A DNA stretch of 64,000 nt, taken from positions 124,001-188,000 of the forward strand of contig NZ_CABFKH010000003.1 of assembly GCF_901764975.1 (NCBI RefSeq), read 5' to 3'. The position numbers and the translations under genes are program-made. Below, in pieces: positions 1 through 8,509 of this stretch. Below the pieces are notes generated by a model. It ran no database searches, was not told the origin of the DNA, and was given only the letters and a program-made list of their open reading frames with translations. This DNA comes from Actinobacillus indolicus. Lineage in GTDB: Bacteria > Pseudomonadota > Gammaproteobacteria > Enterobacterales > Pasteurellaceae. The first letter of the stretch is position 1, and each line of letters opens with the position of its first letter.

Positions 1-225
1 CTAGTATCTGGAAATTTTATTCCAAACAAAATTAGAGATATTGGTATAACTTATCATTTGACTGATGATAACGTTGATATTGCGGTCAAAATACTTAAGA
101 GTGAAAAATATAAAATGATGTGTATTAATGATACTTCATTTTTTCATGATTTTGAAATGGTTAAAAGGAAAATTAATTCCGCGTTAGAATATAAGTTTCC
201 TGAAAAATCTACTTTTGAGATATAA
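1..225 (+). CDS. Stealth-family polysaccharide phosphotransferase, C-terminal part (5' truncated)
   Basis: The window opens inside a gene; codons run in frame from base 1 to the TAA at 223-225, giving 74 residues. The visible tail reads CINDTSFFHDFE followed 19 residues later by KFPEKSTFEI. This resembles the last conserved region of Stealth proteins, which transfer sugar-1-phosphates during capsule or exopolysaccharide assembly. The stop is one base before the ATG of the next gene, so the two are probably co-transcribed. The assignment rests on a short fragment with none of the catalytic regions visible, so it is tentative; another glycosyltransferase is possible. Confidence 0.5.
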   Translation, partial: LVSGNFIPNKIRDIGITYHLTDDNVDIAVKILKSEKYKMMCINDTSFFHDFEMVKRKINSALEYKFPEKSTFEI

Positions 226-226
226 T

Positions 227-1303
227 ATGTTAGCAACTTATCTTATTTATAATCTAACATTAATCTTTGGAGGAGGATTAGCCTTTTTATCCCAGATAGA
301 AAATAAAAAAGTATATAAAGATGTATTATATACTTTATCTTTTTTTATTGTGTGGCTAGTAGGAGCTTTTCGTTATAATGTTGGGACAGATTATCCAAAT
401 TATGTATATATTTTTGAAAATATAGATGAATATGAATTTGGAAAGCTTGAACCATTATACTATTTGTTAAATCAACTAATTTTATATCTTAATTTAGATG
501 CTCAGTGGTTATTTTTTGTTACATCTTTTATTATTACCTTTTTTGTATATAAAGTAGGTAAGAATTATCACAGAGGGTGGTTTGTTGTTTTCTTTATCTT
601 ATTATTTTATTTTCAATCTTTTAACATAGTTAGGCAAATAGTTGCAATGAGTATTATGTTATATGGTATCCATAGTTTAATACATTCATCTAATTGGAAG
701 TTTCTTATCTGTATATTGTTTGCAGCAGGATTTCACTATAGTGCATTTATCTTTTTACCTCTTTTTATTTTTAGAAAAGTTAGGATTGGTTGGTTTACGG
801 GAATTATAATGTTATGTCTTTGTTTATTTATTATAACTAAACTGGATATAGTCAATATTATATTGCAAAATCCTATAATTCAAGACTCCAAATATGGTGT
901 TTATGCATTTAATGAATATAATAAAGAAACTGAAATTGGAAGTGGTGTAGGTATTGTTATTCAGCTCCTTATCCCTATATCTTTTTTATTATTGGTTATT
1001 TTTATGAAGGATCTAAAAGGATATTCTATTATATCTTTATTATGTATTGGTTTTATTATAAGTATGTTAATGACTTTAAATGTATATATTTTTACAAGAG
1101 TTATGGTTATGTTATCCTCTTGTTATTTATTTGCTGTAAGTTATATTTATAATAGCACATTTAGGCTAAAAAACATCTTATTAATTTTTTTGTTATTAAT
1201 AAATGTGATAATGTTTGAACATACGATTAATATTGCCCAATTCAATTTATATAGCGGGTTAGGGATATCTCCTTATCAATCTATTTTAGGGTTTTTTCTA
1301 TGA
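227..1303 (+). CDS. EpsG-family polysaccharide polymerase (Wzy-like)
   Basis: This is a 358-residue, very hydrophobic protein with about ten membrane segments. The short motif FRYNVGTDYPNY near residue 45 is the hallmark of the EpsG family, inner-membrane proteins thought to polymerise or extend polysaccharide repeat units, playing the part of Wzy. I chose the ATG at 227, which follows the upstream stop directly; the frame stays open to a TTG at 215, but that would overlap the preceding gene. Its last four bases overlap the start of the next gene (ATGA), so translation is probably coupled. The gene is very AT-rich, as is usual for O-antigen and capsule polymerases. The polymerised linkage cannot be predicted. 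Confidence 0.75.
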   Translation: MLATYLIYNLTLIFGGGLAFLSQIENKKVYKDVLYTLSFFIVWLVGAFRYNVGTDYPNYVYIFENIDEYEFGKLEPLYYLLNQLILYLNLDAQWLFFVTSFIITFFVYKVGKNYHRGWFVVFFILLFYFQSFNIVRQIVAMSIMLYGIHSLIHSSNWKFLICILFAAGFHYSAFIFLPLFIFRKVRIGWFTGIIMLCLCLFIITKLDIVNIILQNPIIQDSKYGVYAFNEYNKETEIGSGVGIVIQLLIPISFLLLVIFMKDLKGYSIISLLCIGFIISMLMTLNVYIFTRVMVMLSSCYLFAVSYIYNSTFRLKNILLIFLLLINVIMFEHTINIAQFNLYSGLGISPYQSILGFFL

Positions 1304-2514
1304 AAATAATGCAAGTTAATTCAGTTTATAACTTTGGCAGCACTGGCCGCATTGTTAAAGATCTAAAAGAGGTTATTCAATCTCAAGGAGCGGAAGGGGT
1401 AATCATCTATGGCAGAGGAAATGATAGTTCAGACAATAATGTATTTAAAATAGGAGCTGATCTAGATTTTAAATTGCATGTTATTTACTCTAGGTTGACT
1501 GATAAATCTGGTTTTTTCTCTAGTTATTACACAAGAAAAGTAATAAAAAAAATAAAAGAGTATGCGCCTGATTTAATTCATTTACATAATGTCCATGGAT
1601 ATTATATAAATATTGAATTGTTGTTTAATTTCATAAAAGAGTATGGGAAACCAATTGTGTGGACACTACATGATTGTTGGCCATTTACAGGGCATTGTGC
1701 TTATTATGATGCTGTTAGTTGTCAGAAATGGCAAGAAGAGTGTAAAAAGTGTCCCCAGACTCATGAGTATCCTAAAAGTTTTATTGATAATAGTTTAGAC
1801 AATTTTCATAGAAAAAAAATTTTATTTACATCTATAGAACAACTATACTTAGTTACACCTTCTGAGTGGCTTAAGCAAGAGGTTAAAAAAAGTTTTTTAA
1901 AAGAATATCCTTGCTATGTTATACCTAATGGTATTGATTTAAAGGAATTTAACTCAAATAATTTTTCTCAGGAAAATAAAAATATATTTCAGCCTTGTAA
2001 GAAACTAAAAATATTGGGGGTTGCTAGTGTTTGGGACAATAGAAAAGGACTCAACGATTTTATAAAATTGTCTAAATTATTAGATTTGAACAAGTATCAA
2101 ATAACGATGGTTGGTGTGAATAAGAAACAAAAAGCAATGTTGGAAGAGTGTGGTATTATAGCGATAGAGAGGACTAATAGTATTCAGGCATTGGTTGATT
2201 TATATCAACAAGCGGATGTATTTTTTAATCCGACTTATCAAGATAATTTCCCGACCACTAACTTAGAATCTCTTGCTTGTGGCACTCCAGTATTAACTTA
2301 TAGAACTGGTGGTAGTCCTGAGAGTTTAACTGAAAAATGCGGTGTAGTTGTAGATAAAGGTAATCTTGAACTTGTTGTCTCCTGCCTTCAATCTTGGGAA
2401 TCCTACCAGTTTCAAGCTAATGATTGCATTACACAGGCAAGAAAATTTGATAAGTTTTTGAAATTTAATGAATATTATGAGCTCTATAATGATATTCTTT
2501 ATGGTATAAAATAG
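1300..2514 (+). CDS. Glycosyltransferase family 4 (GT-B fold)
   Basis: This 404-residue protein matches the family-4 retaining glycosyltransferases of polysaccharide clusters. It begins MKIMQVNSVYNFGSTGRI, the N-terminal acceptor-side strand and loop. WTLHDCWPFTGHC and a cysteine-rich stretch (about residues 124-151) follow, a pattern seen in WcaC-like transferases. The C-terminal half has the donor-site block PTYQDNFPTTNLESLACG, where the glutamate of the E-x7-E-type motif lies. It probably adds one sugar to the lipid-linked repeat unit at the cytoplasmic face. The start overlaps the polymerase stop by four bases. Donor and acceptor sugars cannot be read from the sequence; it could be an L-FucNAc or rhamnose transferase given the neighbours. 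Confidence 0.8.
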   Translation: MKIMQVNSVYNFGSTGRIVKDLKEVIQSQGAEGVIIYGRGNDSSDNNVFKIGADLDFKLHVIYSRLTDKSGFFSSYYTRKVIKKIKEYAPDLIHLHNVHGYYINIELLFNFIKEYGKPIVWTLHDCWPFTGHCAYYDAVSCQKWQEECKKCPQTHEYPKSFIDNSLDNFHRKKILFTSIEQLYLVTPSEWLKQEVKKSFLKEYPCYVIPNGIDLKEFNSNNFSQENKNIFQPCKKLKILGVASVWDNRKGLNDFIKLSKLLDLNKYQITMVGVNKKQKAMLEECGIIAIERTNSIQALVDLYQQADVFFNPTYQDNFPTTNLESLACGTPVLTYRTGGSPESLTEKCGVVVDKGNLELVVSCLQSWESYQFQANDCITQARKFDKFLKFNEYYELYNDILYGIK

Positions 2515-2550
2515 GGTAATTCTTTAACTTAAAATTGATATGGAGTAATA

Positions 2551-3585
2551 ATGTTTAAAGATAAAATTTTACTTATCACGGGCGGCACAGGTTCTTTCGG
2601 TAATGCTGTGCTAAAGCGTTTTCTGAAAACAGATATTAAAGAGATCCGTATTTTTTCTCGCGATGAGAAAAAACAAGATGATATGCGTAAAAAATATAAC
2701 TCACCTAAGTTAAAGTTTTATATAGGTGATGTGCGAGACTATAATAGTGTATTAAATGCTATTCGTGGTGTTGACTATATTTATCATGCAGCTGCATTAA
2801 AGCAAGTTCCATCTTGTGAATTCTATCCAATGGAAGCAGTCAAAACAAATGTATTAGGGACAGAAAACGTTCTTGAAGCTGCGATTCAAAATAAAGTAGA
2901 AAAAGTTGTTTGTTTAAGTACGGATAAAGCCGTGTATCCAATCAATGCTATGGGTATTTCTAAAGCAATGATGGAAAAAGTTATTGTGGCTAAATCTCGT
3001 AATTTAGAGGGAACAGGGACAACTATTTGTTGTACCCGTTATGGTAATGTAATGGCCTCTCGAGGATCTGTTATCCCGTTATTTGTAGATCAAATTCGCC
3101 ACGGTAAAGCATTTACTATCACGGATCCAGAGATGACTCGCTTTATGATGACATTAGATGATGCAGTAGATCTTGTTCTATATGCTTTTGAAAATGGTCA
3201 AAATGGTGATATTTTTGTTCAAAAAGCCCCTGCTGCAACTATCGCAACTTTAGCAAAAGCTATTACAGAGTTACTTTCTGTACCAAATCACCCAATTGAC
3301 ATTATCGGAACACGTCACGGAGAGAAAGCGTTTGAAGCTTTATTAAGTAGAGAAGAAATGCTTCACGCAATTGACCAAGGTTATTATTTCAGAGTCCCAG
3401 CAGATCAGCGAGATCTAAATTATGGTAAATATGTTGAAACGGGAAATCTAAGAATTTCTGAAGTGACAGATTATAATTCGCATAACACAGAGCGTTTAGA
3501 TGTTGAAGGAATGAAAAAATTACTTTTAAAACTAGAATTTATTCGCTCAATGGTTAAAGGTGAATATATTTCTCCAGAGGAATAA
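2551..3585 (+). CDS. fnlA: UDP-GlcNAc 4,6-dehydratase/5-epimerase, first step to UDP-L-FucNAc
   Basis: This 344-residue extended short-chain dehydrogenase starts with the NAD(P) loop TGGTGSFGNAV (residues 10-20). It carries the family signature FSRDEKKQDDMRKKY (about 36-50), where CapE/WbjB/FnlA-type enzymes read IFSRDE. STDKAVYPINAMGISKAMME supplies the modified catalytic region with methionine and lysine. Enzymes of this type convert UDP-GlcNAc to a 4-keto-6-deoxy-L-sugar. The next two genes are the reductase and 2-epimerase of the same pathway, which fixes the role. A clear ribosome site (TGGAG) precedes the ATG at 2551. The gene family is also called capE or wbjB in other organisms. Confidence 0.9.
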   Translation: MFKDKILLITGGTGSFGNAVLKRFLKTDIKEIRIFSRDEKKQDDMRKKYNSPKLKFYIGDVRDYNSVLNAIRGVDYIYHAAALKQVPSCEFYPMEAVKTNVLGTENVLEAAIQNKVEKVVCLSTDKAVYPINAMGISKAMMEKVIVAKSRNLEGTGTTICCTRYGNVMASRGSVIPLFVDQIRHGKAFTITDPEMTRFMMTLDDAVDLVLYAFENGQNGDIFVQKAPAATIATLAKAITELLSVPNHPIDIIGTRHGEKAFEALLSREEMLHAIDQGYYFRVPADQRDLNYGKYVETGNLRISEVTDYNSHNTERLDVEGMKKLLLKLEFIRSMVKGEYISPEE

Positions 3586-3586
3586 T

Positions 3587-4699
3587 ATGAAAGTTTTAGT
3601 TACTGGCTCAAATGGTTTTATTGCCAAAAATTTAATCCAATATCTTTCTGAAAAAAATGATATTGAGATAATGCTATTTAATCGTCAGTCGTCAGAAGAA
3701 GAATTTAATTCTATGTTGTTAGAGGCTGATTGGATAGTTCATTTAGCTGGGATTAATCGTCCTAAAAATGAGCAAGAATTTATCGAGGGTAATATTGAAT
3801 TAACTCAAAAAATAGCTAAATTTTTGCAAAAAAATAATAAAAAAACACCGCTTATTTTATCTTCATCTATTCAAGCTGAAAGAGATAATGCTTATGGAAG
3901 AAGTAAATTAGCTGGTGAGGATATTATTTCTAACTTATCTAAATTAAACGGTAATCCTATATATATTTGTCGTTTGGCTAATGTTTTTGGTAAATGGTCT
4001 AAGCCTAACTATAATTCTGCTGTTGCTACATTCTGTTATAATACAGTACACAATTTACCTATTGAAATCCACGATCCGAATGCCGTAATTAGATTGGTTT
4101 ATATTGATGATGTTGTAGAATGTTTTTGGAATATTATTCAAGGTTTATATCAACCTACAGGCATTTATCAAGTTGAACCTGAATATAAGGTGACAGTTAG
4201 TGAGTTAGTTGAAATTTTAGCTTCATTTAAACACTCAAGACAATCATTAGTAACAGATGAAGTAGGTGTAGGGCTAAAACGAGCTTTATACTCGACTTAC
4301 TTAAGTTTTTTTACTCCCGAGCATTTCGATTATTCTGTGCCTAAATATGGCGATGAGAGAGGAGTCTTTGTTGAAATGCTAAAAACACCATCAGCAGGTC
4401 AATTTTCTTATTTTACTGCATACCCAGGAATTACAAGAGGCGGGCATTACCATCATTCAAAAAATGAGAAATTTTTAGTAATAAAAGGAAAAGCTTTATT
4501 TAAATTTAAGCACATTGTAACTGGAGAGTATTATCAATTAGAGACAAATGGCGATGAACCAAGAATTGTAGAAACAGTTCCAGGATGGTCTCATGATATC
4601 ACTAATATTGGTAATGAAGAGATGGTTGTAATGTTATGGGCAAATGAAATTTTTGATAGAGAAAAGCCCGATACTTATTTTATGCCTTTAACTCAATGA
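3587..4699 (+). CDS. fnlB: Bifunctional cupin/short-chain reductase of UDP-L-FucNAc synthesis
   Basis: This is a two-domain, 370-residue protein. The N-terminal Rossmann domain begins MKVLVTGSNGFIAKN and has YGRSKLAGE, the tyrosine-lysine pair of a reductase. The C-terminal cupin (from about residue 250) has GGHYHHSKNEKF, the metal-binding histidines seen in CapF. In CapF/WbjC/FnlB the cupin epimerises C3 of the 4-keto intermediate and the Rossmann domain reduces it to UDP-L-talosamine (2-acetamido-2,6-dideoxy). I start at the ATG at 3587, two bases after the fnlA stop and behind AGAGGA; an upstream in-frame start at 3560 lies within fnlA and is unlikely. Confidence 0.9.
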   Translation: MKVLVTGSNGFIAKNLIQYLSEKNDIEIMLFNRQSSEEEFNSMLLEADWIVHLAGINRPKNEQEFIEGNIELTQKIAKFLQKNNKKTPLILSSSIQAERDNAYGRSKLAGEDIISNLSKLNGNPIYICRLANVFGKWSKPNYNSAVATFCYNTVHNLPIEIHDPNAVIRLVYIDDVVECFWNIIQGLYQPTGIYQVEPEYKVTVSELVEILASFKHSRQSLVTDEVGVGLKRALYSTYLSFFTPEHFDYSVPKYGDERGVFVEMLKTPSAGQFSYFTAYPGITRGGHYHHSKNEKFLVIKGKALFKFKHIVTGEYYQLETNGDEPRIVETVPGWSHDITNIGNEEMVVMLWANEIFDREKPDTYFMPLTQ

Positions 4700-4714
4700 T
4701 GAAGAGAAATATGT

Positions 4715-5845
4715 ATGAAAAAATTAAAATTAATGACTGTGGTTGGTACGCGGCCTGAAATTATTCGTTTATCTAGGGTAATGTCCGCATGTGATAAATA
4801 TTTTGAACACATTTTAGTTCATACAGGTCAAAATTATGACTATGAGCTGAATGAAATCTTTTTTACTGATCTTGGTATTAGAAAACCAGACTATTTTTTA
4901 AATGCTGCAGGTTCTACCGGAGCTGAAACAATAGGAAAAGTTATTATTTCAGTAGATCAAATTTTAGAACAAGTAAATCCTGATGCGCTACTTGTCTTAG
5001 GCGATACAAACAGTTGTATGTCCGTATTACCAGCTAAACGTCGTAAAATTCCAACATTTCATATGGAGGCAGGGAATCGCTGTTTTGATATGCGTGTACC
5101 TGAAGAAATTAATCGTAGAATCGTAGATCATACTGCGGATATTAATTTAACATATAGTTCTATTGCGAGAGATTATTTACTGGCGGAAGGACTTAGACCT
5201 GATCAAGTAATTAAAACAGGGAGCCCAATGTTTGAAGTGCTAAATTATTATAAAGATAAAATTTATGCTTCAGATGTTTTAACAAGATTAAATTTAAAGG
5301 AAAATGAATATTTTGTTGTTAGTGCACATCGAGAAGAGAACATAAATTCAGATAAGAATTTTTTAGATTTAGTTGAAATGTTAAATGCCGTTGCAGAGAA
5401 GTATAAATATCCTGTTATTGTATCTACTCACCCTCGTACTCGCAAGAGAGTTGAGGAAATGGGGGTTAAGTTTCACCCACTAGTACAGCTGTTAAAACCA
5501 CTTGGTTTCAGCGACTATAATAAGCTGCAACTATCAGCTAAAGCAACTTTATCAGATAGTGGGACCATTAATGAGGAAGCTTCTATTCTAAATTTCCCCG
5601 CATTGAATTTACGCCAAGCTCACGAACGACCAGAAGGTATGGAAGAAGCTGCAGTAATGATGGTTGGGCTGACAACTGATAGAGTATTGCAAGGATTAAA
5701 CATTTTGGAATCTCAATCAAGAGGAGAAGTGAGAACATTACTCCTAGTTGAGGATTATAGTATGCCAAATGTAAGTGAGAAGGTTGCTCGTATTATTTTA
5801 AGTTACACTGATTATGTTAGCCGTGTTGTTTGGAGAAAATATTAA
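4715..5845 (+). CDS. fnlC: UDP-N-acetylglucosamine 2-epimerase-type enzyme (UDP-L-FucNAc forming)
   Basis: This 376-residue member of the WecB-like UDP-HexNAc 2-epimerase family carries [14 protein letters not shown] at the N-terminus, [15 protein letters not shown] (about 36-50), [10 protein letters not shown] with the conserved glutamate, and [10 protein letters not shown] near the C-terminal domain. In the CapG/WbjD/FnlC branch it inverts C2 of the UDP-L-talosamine derivative to give UDP-L-FucNAc, completing the three-gene pathway. The usual UDP-ManNAc role of WecB is possible on family grounds alone, but the position directly after fnlA-fnlB argues for the FucNAc role. The ATG at 4715 is preferred over an out-of-frame ATG at 4711. 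Confidence 0.88.
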   Translation: MKKLKLMTVVGTRPEIIRLSRVMSACDKYFEHILVHTGQNYDYELNEIFFTDLGIRKPDYFLNAAGSTGAETIGKVIISVDQILEQVNPDALLVLGDTNSCMSVLPAKRRKIPTFHMEAGNRCFDMRVPEEINRRIVDHTADINLTYSSIARDYLLAEGLRPDQVIKTGSPMFEVLNYYKDKIYASDVLTRLNLKENEYFVVSAHREENINSDKNFLDLVEMLNAVAEKYKYPVIVSTHPRTRKRVEEMGVKFHPLVQLLKPLGFSDYNKLQLSAKATLSDSGTINEEASILNFPALNLRQAHERPEGMEEAAVMMVGLTTDRVLQGLNILESQSRGEVRTLLLVEDYSMPNVSEKVARIILSYTDYVSRVVWRKY

Positions 5846-5847
5846 TA

Positions 5848-7065
5848 ATGAGAATCGCCCTAGTTACTCAGTATTTTTGGCCTGAAACTTTCTCTATTAA
5901 TGACCTTGTGAAAGAATTAGTTTCACAAGGTCATACTGTTGATATTTTTACTGGTAAACCAAATTATCCTGATGGGAATATTTTTGAAGGTTATGACAAA
6001 AATGGATTACAAATAGAAGAGTTTATACCTGGAGCAACGATATATAGAGTACCGTTATATCCAAGAGGACAAAAAAGTGCTAAGGGATTAGCTATTAATT
6101 ATTTGTCTTTCATTTGGTATGGGGTTCGTAATTTCTATAGGTTCGCAGAATATAAAAATTATGATCACATATTTACTTTTAATATATCTCCACTTACAGC
6201 AGCTATACCGGCTATTTACTTAAAGTATAAAACAAAAACACCACTTACATTATGGATTCTTGATTTGTGGCCCGAAAGTTTAAGCGCTACGGGGTATATT
6301 AAAAATAAATTTATATTAAATGGCGTGGGATACATGGTTAAATGGATCTATTCAAAGGCTGACAAGATATTTGTACAGTCAAGGGGATTCATAGATTCTG
6401 TTGCAGAGTATTCTGAACGAAATAAAATTACATATTTCCCAAATTTTGCAGTAGATGAATTGCCAGATATATCTCGACCAACAAAAGTGCCAAAAGAAAT
6501 TTTAGATTTATTGGACAATAATTTTTGTATTGTATTCACTGGCAACTTAGGGACGGCTCAAGCAGTAGAGACTATCGTTGATGCAGCTACATATTTACAG
6601 GATATAGGAGATATAAAATTAGTGCTTGTGGGGTCTGGTAGTATGTCTTCTTGGTTAGAAGAAAAGATATCTATAAATAATATTAAAAATATTATTTTGA
6701 CCGGGAGATATAGTTCAGATGAAATGCCACAGTTTTTGTGTAGAGCTAAAGGATTATTAGTAACATTAAAAAATGAATATATTTATAGTCAGACTATACC
6801 AGCTAAGGTCCAAACTTATTTAGCTTCAGGGAAGCCTATAATTGCAAGTCTTAATGGAGAAGGTGCAAGGATTGTTGATGAGGCAGAAGCTGGATACACT
6901 TGTGAAGCAGAAAATGCAGTTGCTCTTGCTCAAATTATTAAGAGATTATACAAAAGCTCAGATGAAGAACGAAGGGTTTTAGGAATGAATGGAAGAAAAT
7001 ACTTTCTAGAACAATTTGAAATAAAAAAACAAGTAAAGAAGTTAGTTGAGCTTCTTGATAAATAA
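5848..7065 (+). CDS. wbuB: Glycosyltransferase WbuB-like (probable L-FucNAc transferase)
   Basis: This 405-residue family-4 glycosyltransferase has the N-terminal block VTQYFWPETFSIND and then FTGKPNYPDG, both typical of WbuB/WbjE proteins encoded beside fnlABC in E. coli O26 and Pseudomonas O11 clusters. The C-terminal donor domain shows IVFTGNLGTAQAVET (about 227-241) and the late acidic stretch GEGARIVDEAEAGY. It probably transfers L-FucNAc from UDP to the growing undecaprenyl-linked unit. The ATG at 5848 lies two bases after the fnlC stop; the frame is open upstream to a TTG at 5830 inside fnlC, which I reject. The sugar assignment is inferred from gene order. Confidence 0.78.
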   Translation: MRIALVTQYFWPETFSINDLVKELVSQGHTVDIFTGKPNYPDGNIFEGYDKNGLQIEEFIPGATIYRVPLYPRGQKSAKGLAINYLSFIWYGVRNFYRFAEYKNYDHIFTFNISPLTAAIPAIYLKYKTKTPLTLWILDLWPESLSATGYIKNKFILNGVGYMVKWIYSKADKIFVQSRGFIDSVAEYSERNKITYFPNFAVDELPDISRPTKVPKEILDLLDNNFCIVFTGNLGTAQAVETIVDAATYLQDIGDIKLVLVGSGSMSSWLEEKISINNIKNIILTGRYSSDEMPQFLCRAKGLLVTLKNEYIYSQTIPAKVQTYLASGKPIIASLNGEGARIVDEAEAGYTCEAENAVALAQIIKRLYKSSDEERRVLGMNGRKYFLEQFEIKKQVKKLVELLDK

Positions 7066-7087
7066 TTTTTTTGCTAGAGTTATATAA

Positions 7088-7942
7088 ATGAAAAAGATTT
7101 TAATTACAGGTAAAAATAGTTATATCGGTTCATCAGTAGAGTATTGGTTATCTAAGTATAATGTATATGATACTACTACATTAGATCTACGAAATTTAGA
7201 TTGGAAAGATTACGATTTCTCCGAATATGATGTGGTATTTCACGTTGCAGGTATTGCTAATTTTTCGAAAGATTCTTCAAAACAAGAATTATATAGAAAA
7301 GTTAATACGTTATTAGCTATAGATGTGGCAGAAAAAGCTAAAGCAGAAGGTGTTAAACAATTTATTTTTATGAGTAGTATTATTGTTTATGGAGATAGTG
7401 AATTAACTCATAGGATTATTACATCTTCAACAATACCGGAGCCTAGCGATTTCTATGGCGAGAGCAAATTACAAGCCGAAATAGGGTTGAGTAAATTAGC
7501 TGATAGTACCTTCAAAATTGCTATTCTTCGTCCCCCAATGATTTATGGTAAAAATTCGAAAGGTAATTATCCTAAGTTATCTAAATTTTCAAAATTATTA
7601 CCAATTTTTCCTGATTTTTATAATCAGAGAAGTATGTTACATATTGATAATCTTTGTGAGTTTGTTAAACAAATTATTGATAATGAAAAAGGAGGGGTAT
7701 TTTTTCCTCAAAATGAGGAATATGTATCAACCTCCAATTTAGTGAAAGAAATTGCAGATGTAGCTCATAAGAAGATAATCTTAGTGAAGTTCCTTAATCC
7801 AATAATTAAGTTAATGTTCAAGTTTGATCTTGTGAAAAAATTGTTTGGAAATTTAGTTTATGAGAAATCTATGAGTCAATACGATTTTGAATATCAGATT
7901 AGAGATTTTAAAACGAGTATTAAATTAACTGAAGAAAAGTAG
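7088..7942 (+). CDS. NAD-dependent epimerase/4-ketoreductase for a UDP-6-deoxy-HexNAc
   Basis: This 284-residue short-chain dehydrogenase has the nucleotide loop TGKNSYIGSSVE (residues 7-18), MSSIIVYG and the tyrosine-lysine pair in FYGESKLQAE. It is shorter than a UDP-glucose 4-epimerase. Position is the best guide: it lies between a WbuB-like transferase and an initiating sugar-phosphate transferase, with a WbpM-type 4,6-dehydratase just beyond. That trio (reductase, priming transferase, dehydratase) matches wbpV-wbpL-wbpM, which makes D-FucNAc, and wreQ-wreU-wreV, which makes D-QuiNAc. I infer that this enzyme reduces UDP-4-keto-6-deoxy-GlcNAc to one of those two; the stereochemistry cannot be read from sequence. 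Confidence 0.7.
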   Translation: MKKILITGKNSYIGSSVEYWLSKYNVYDTTTLDLRNLDWKDYDFSEYDVVFHVAGIANFSKDSSKQELYRKVNTLLAIDVAEKAKAEGVKQFIFMSSIIVYGDSELTHRIITSSTIPEPSDFYGESKLQAEIGLSKLADSTFKIAILRPPMIYGKNSKGNYPKLSKFSKLLPIFPDFYNQRSMLHIDNLCEFVKQIIDNEKGGVFFPQNEEYVSTSNLVKEIADVAHKKIILVKFLNPIIKLMFKFDLVKKLFGNLVYEKSMSQYDFEYQIRDFKTSIKLTEEK

Positions 7943-7951
7943 AGAATTGTT

Positions 7952-8500
7952 ATGATTAGAGTTTTAGATTTACTATTGTCTATAGTAGGATTGATTTTAA
8001 CATCACCAATCTTAGTTATAGTGACTATTCTAGGTTATTTTGAAACAGGCTCACCTATTTTTATTCAAGAGCGAGTCGGTAAGAATAAAAAACCATTCAA
8101 GTTAATTAAATTTCGTACAATGAGTGTTGATACAAAATCTGTTGCGAGTCATTTGGTTGGTACTGCTTCAATTACCAAATTAGGAGGTTTTTTACGCAAA
8201 ACTAAAATTGATGAATTACCACAATTAATCAACGTACTAAAAGGTGAAATGAGTTTAGTTGGACCTCGTCCAAATTTGTTTAATCAAGAAGAGCTTATTC
8301 TCGAGAGAGAGAGTCGAGGTGTATATAATGTTTTGCCGGGGATTACCGGTTTAGCTCAAATCAATGATGTTGATATGTCAACTCCAGAACTTCTTGCTAA
8401 AATAGATGAGGATATGATTCGAACATTGACTTTAAAAAAATATTTTCAATATATCATTGCTACAGCGTTAGGAAAAGGTGCTGGAGATAAAGCAAAATAG
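7952..8500 (+). CDS. Initiating sugar-1-phosphate transferase (short bacterial sugar transferase)
   Basis: This 182-residue protein is the catalytic core of the polyprenyl-phosphate hexose-1-phosphate transferases (PglC/WbaP C-terminal type). A single N-terminal hydrophobic hairpin (about 3-30) is followed by [41 protein letters not shown] and [13 protein letters not shown]; the Asp-Glu pair in KIDELPQ is the catalytic dyad of the family. It would load the first sugar onto undecaprenyl phosphate in the inner membrane. It has none of the extra membrane spans found in full-length WbaP or WcaJ. From its neighbours I infer that it loads D-FucNAc or D-QuiNAc phosphate. Confidence 0.85.
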   Translation: MIRVLDLLLSIVGLILTSPILVIVTILGYFETGSPIFIQERVGKNKKPFKLIKFRTMSVDTKSVASHLVGTASITKLGGFLRKTKIDELPQLINVLKGEMSLVGPRPNLFNQEELILERESRGVYNVLPGITGLAQINDVDMSTPELLAKIDEDMIRTLTLKKYFQYIIATALGKGAGDKAK

Positions 8501-8509
8501 GATAACAAT

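Noticed and set aside
4711-4714. ATG at 4711 as the start of fnlC
   Set aside because: It is in a different frame; the fnlC frame begins at the ATG at 4715.
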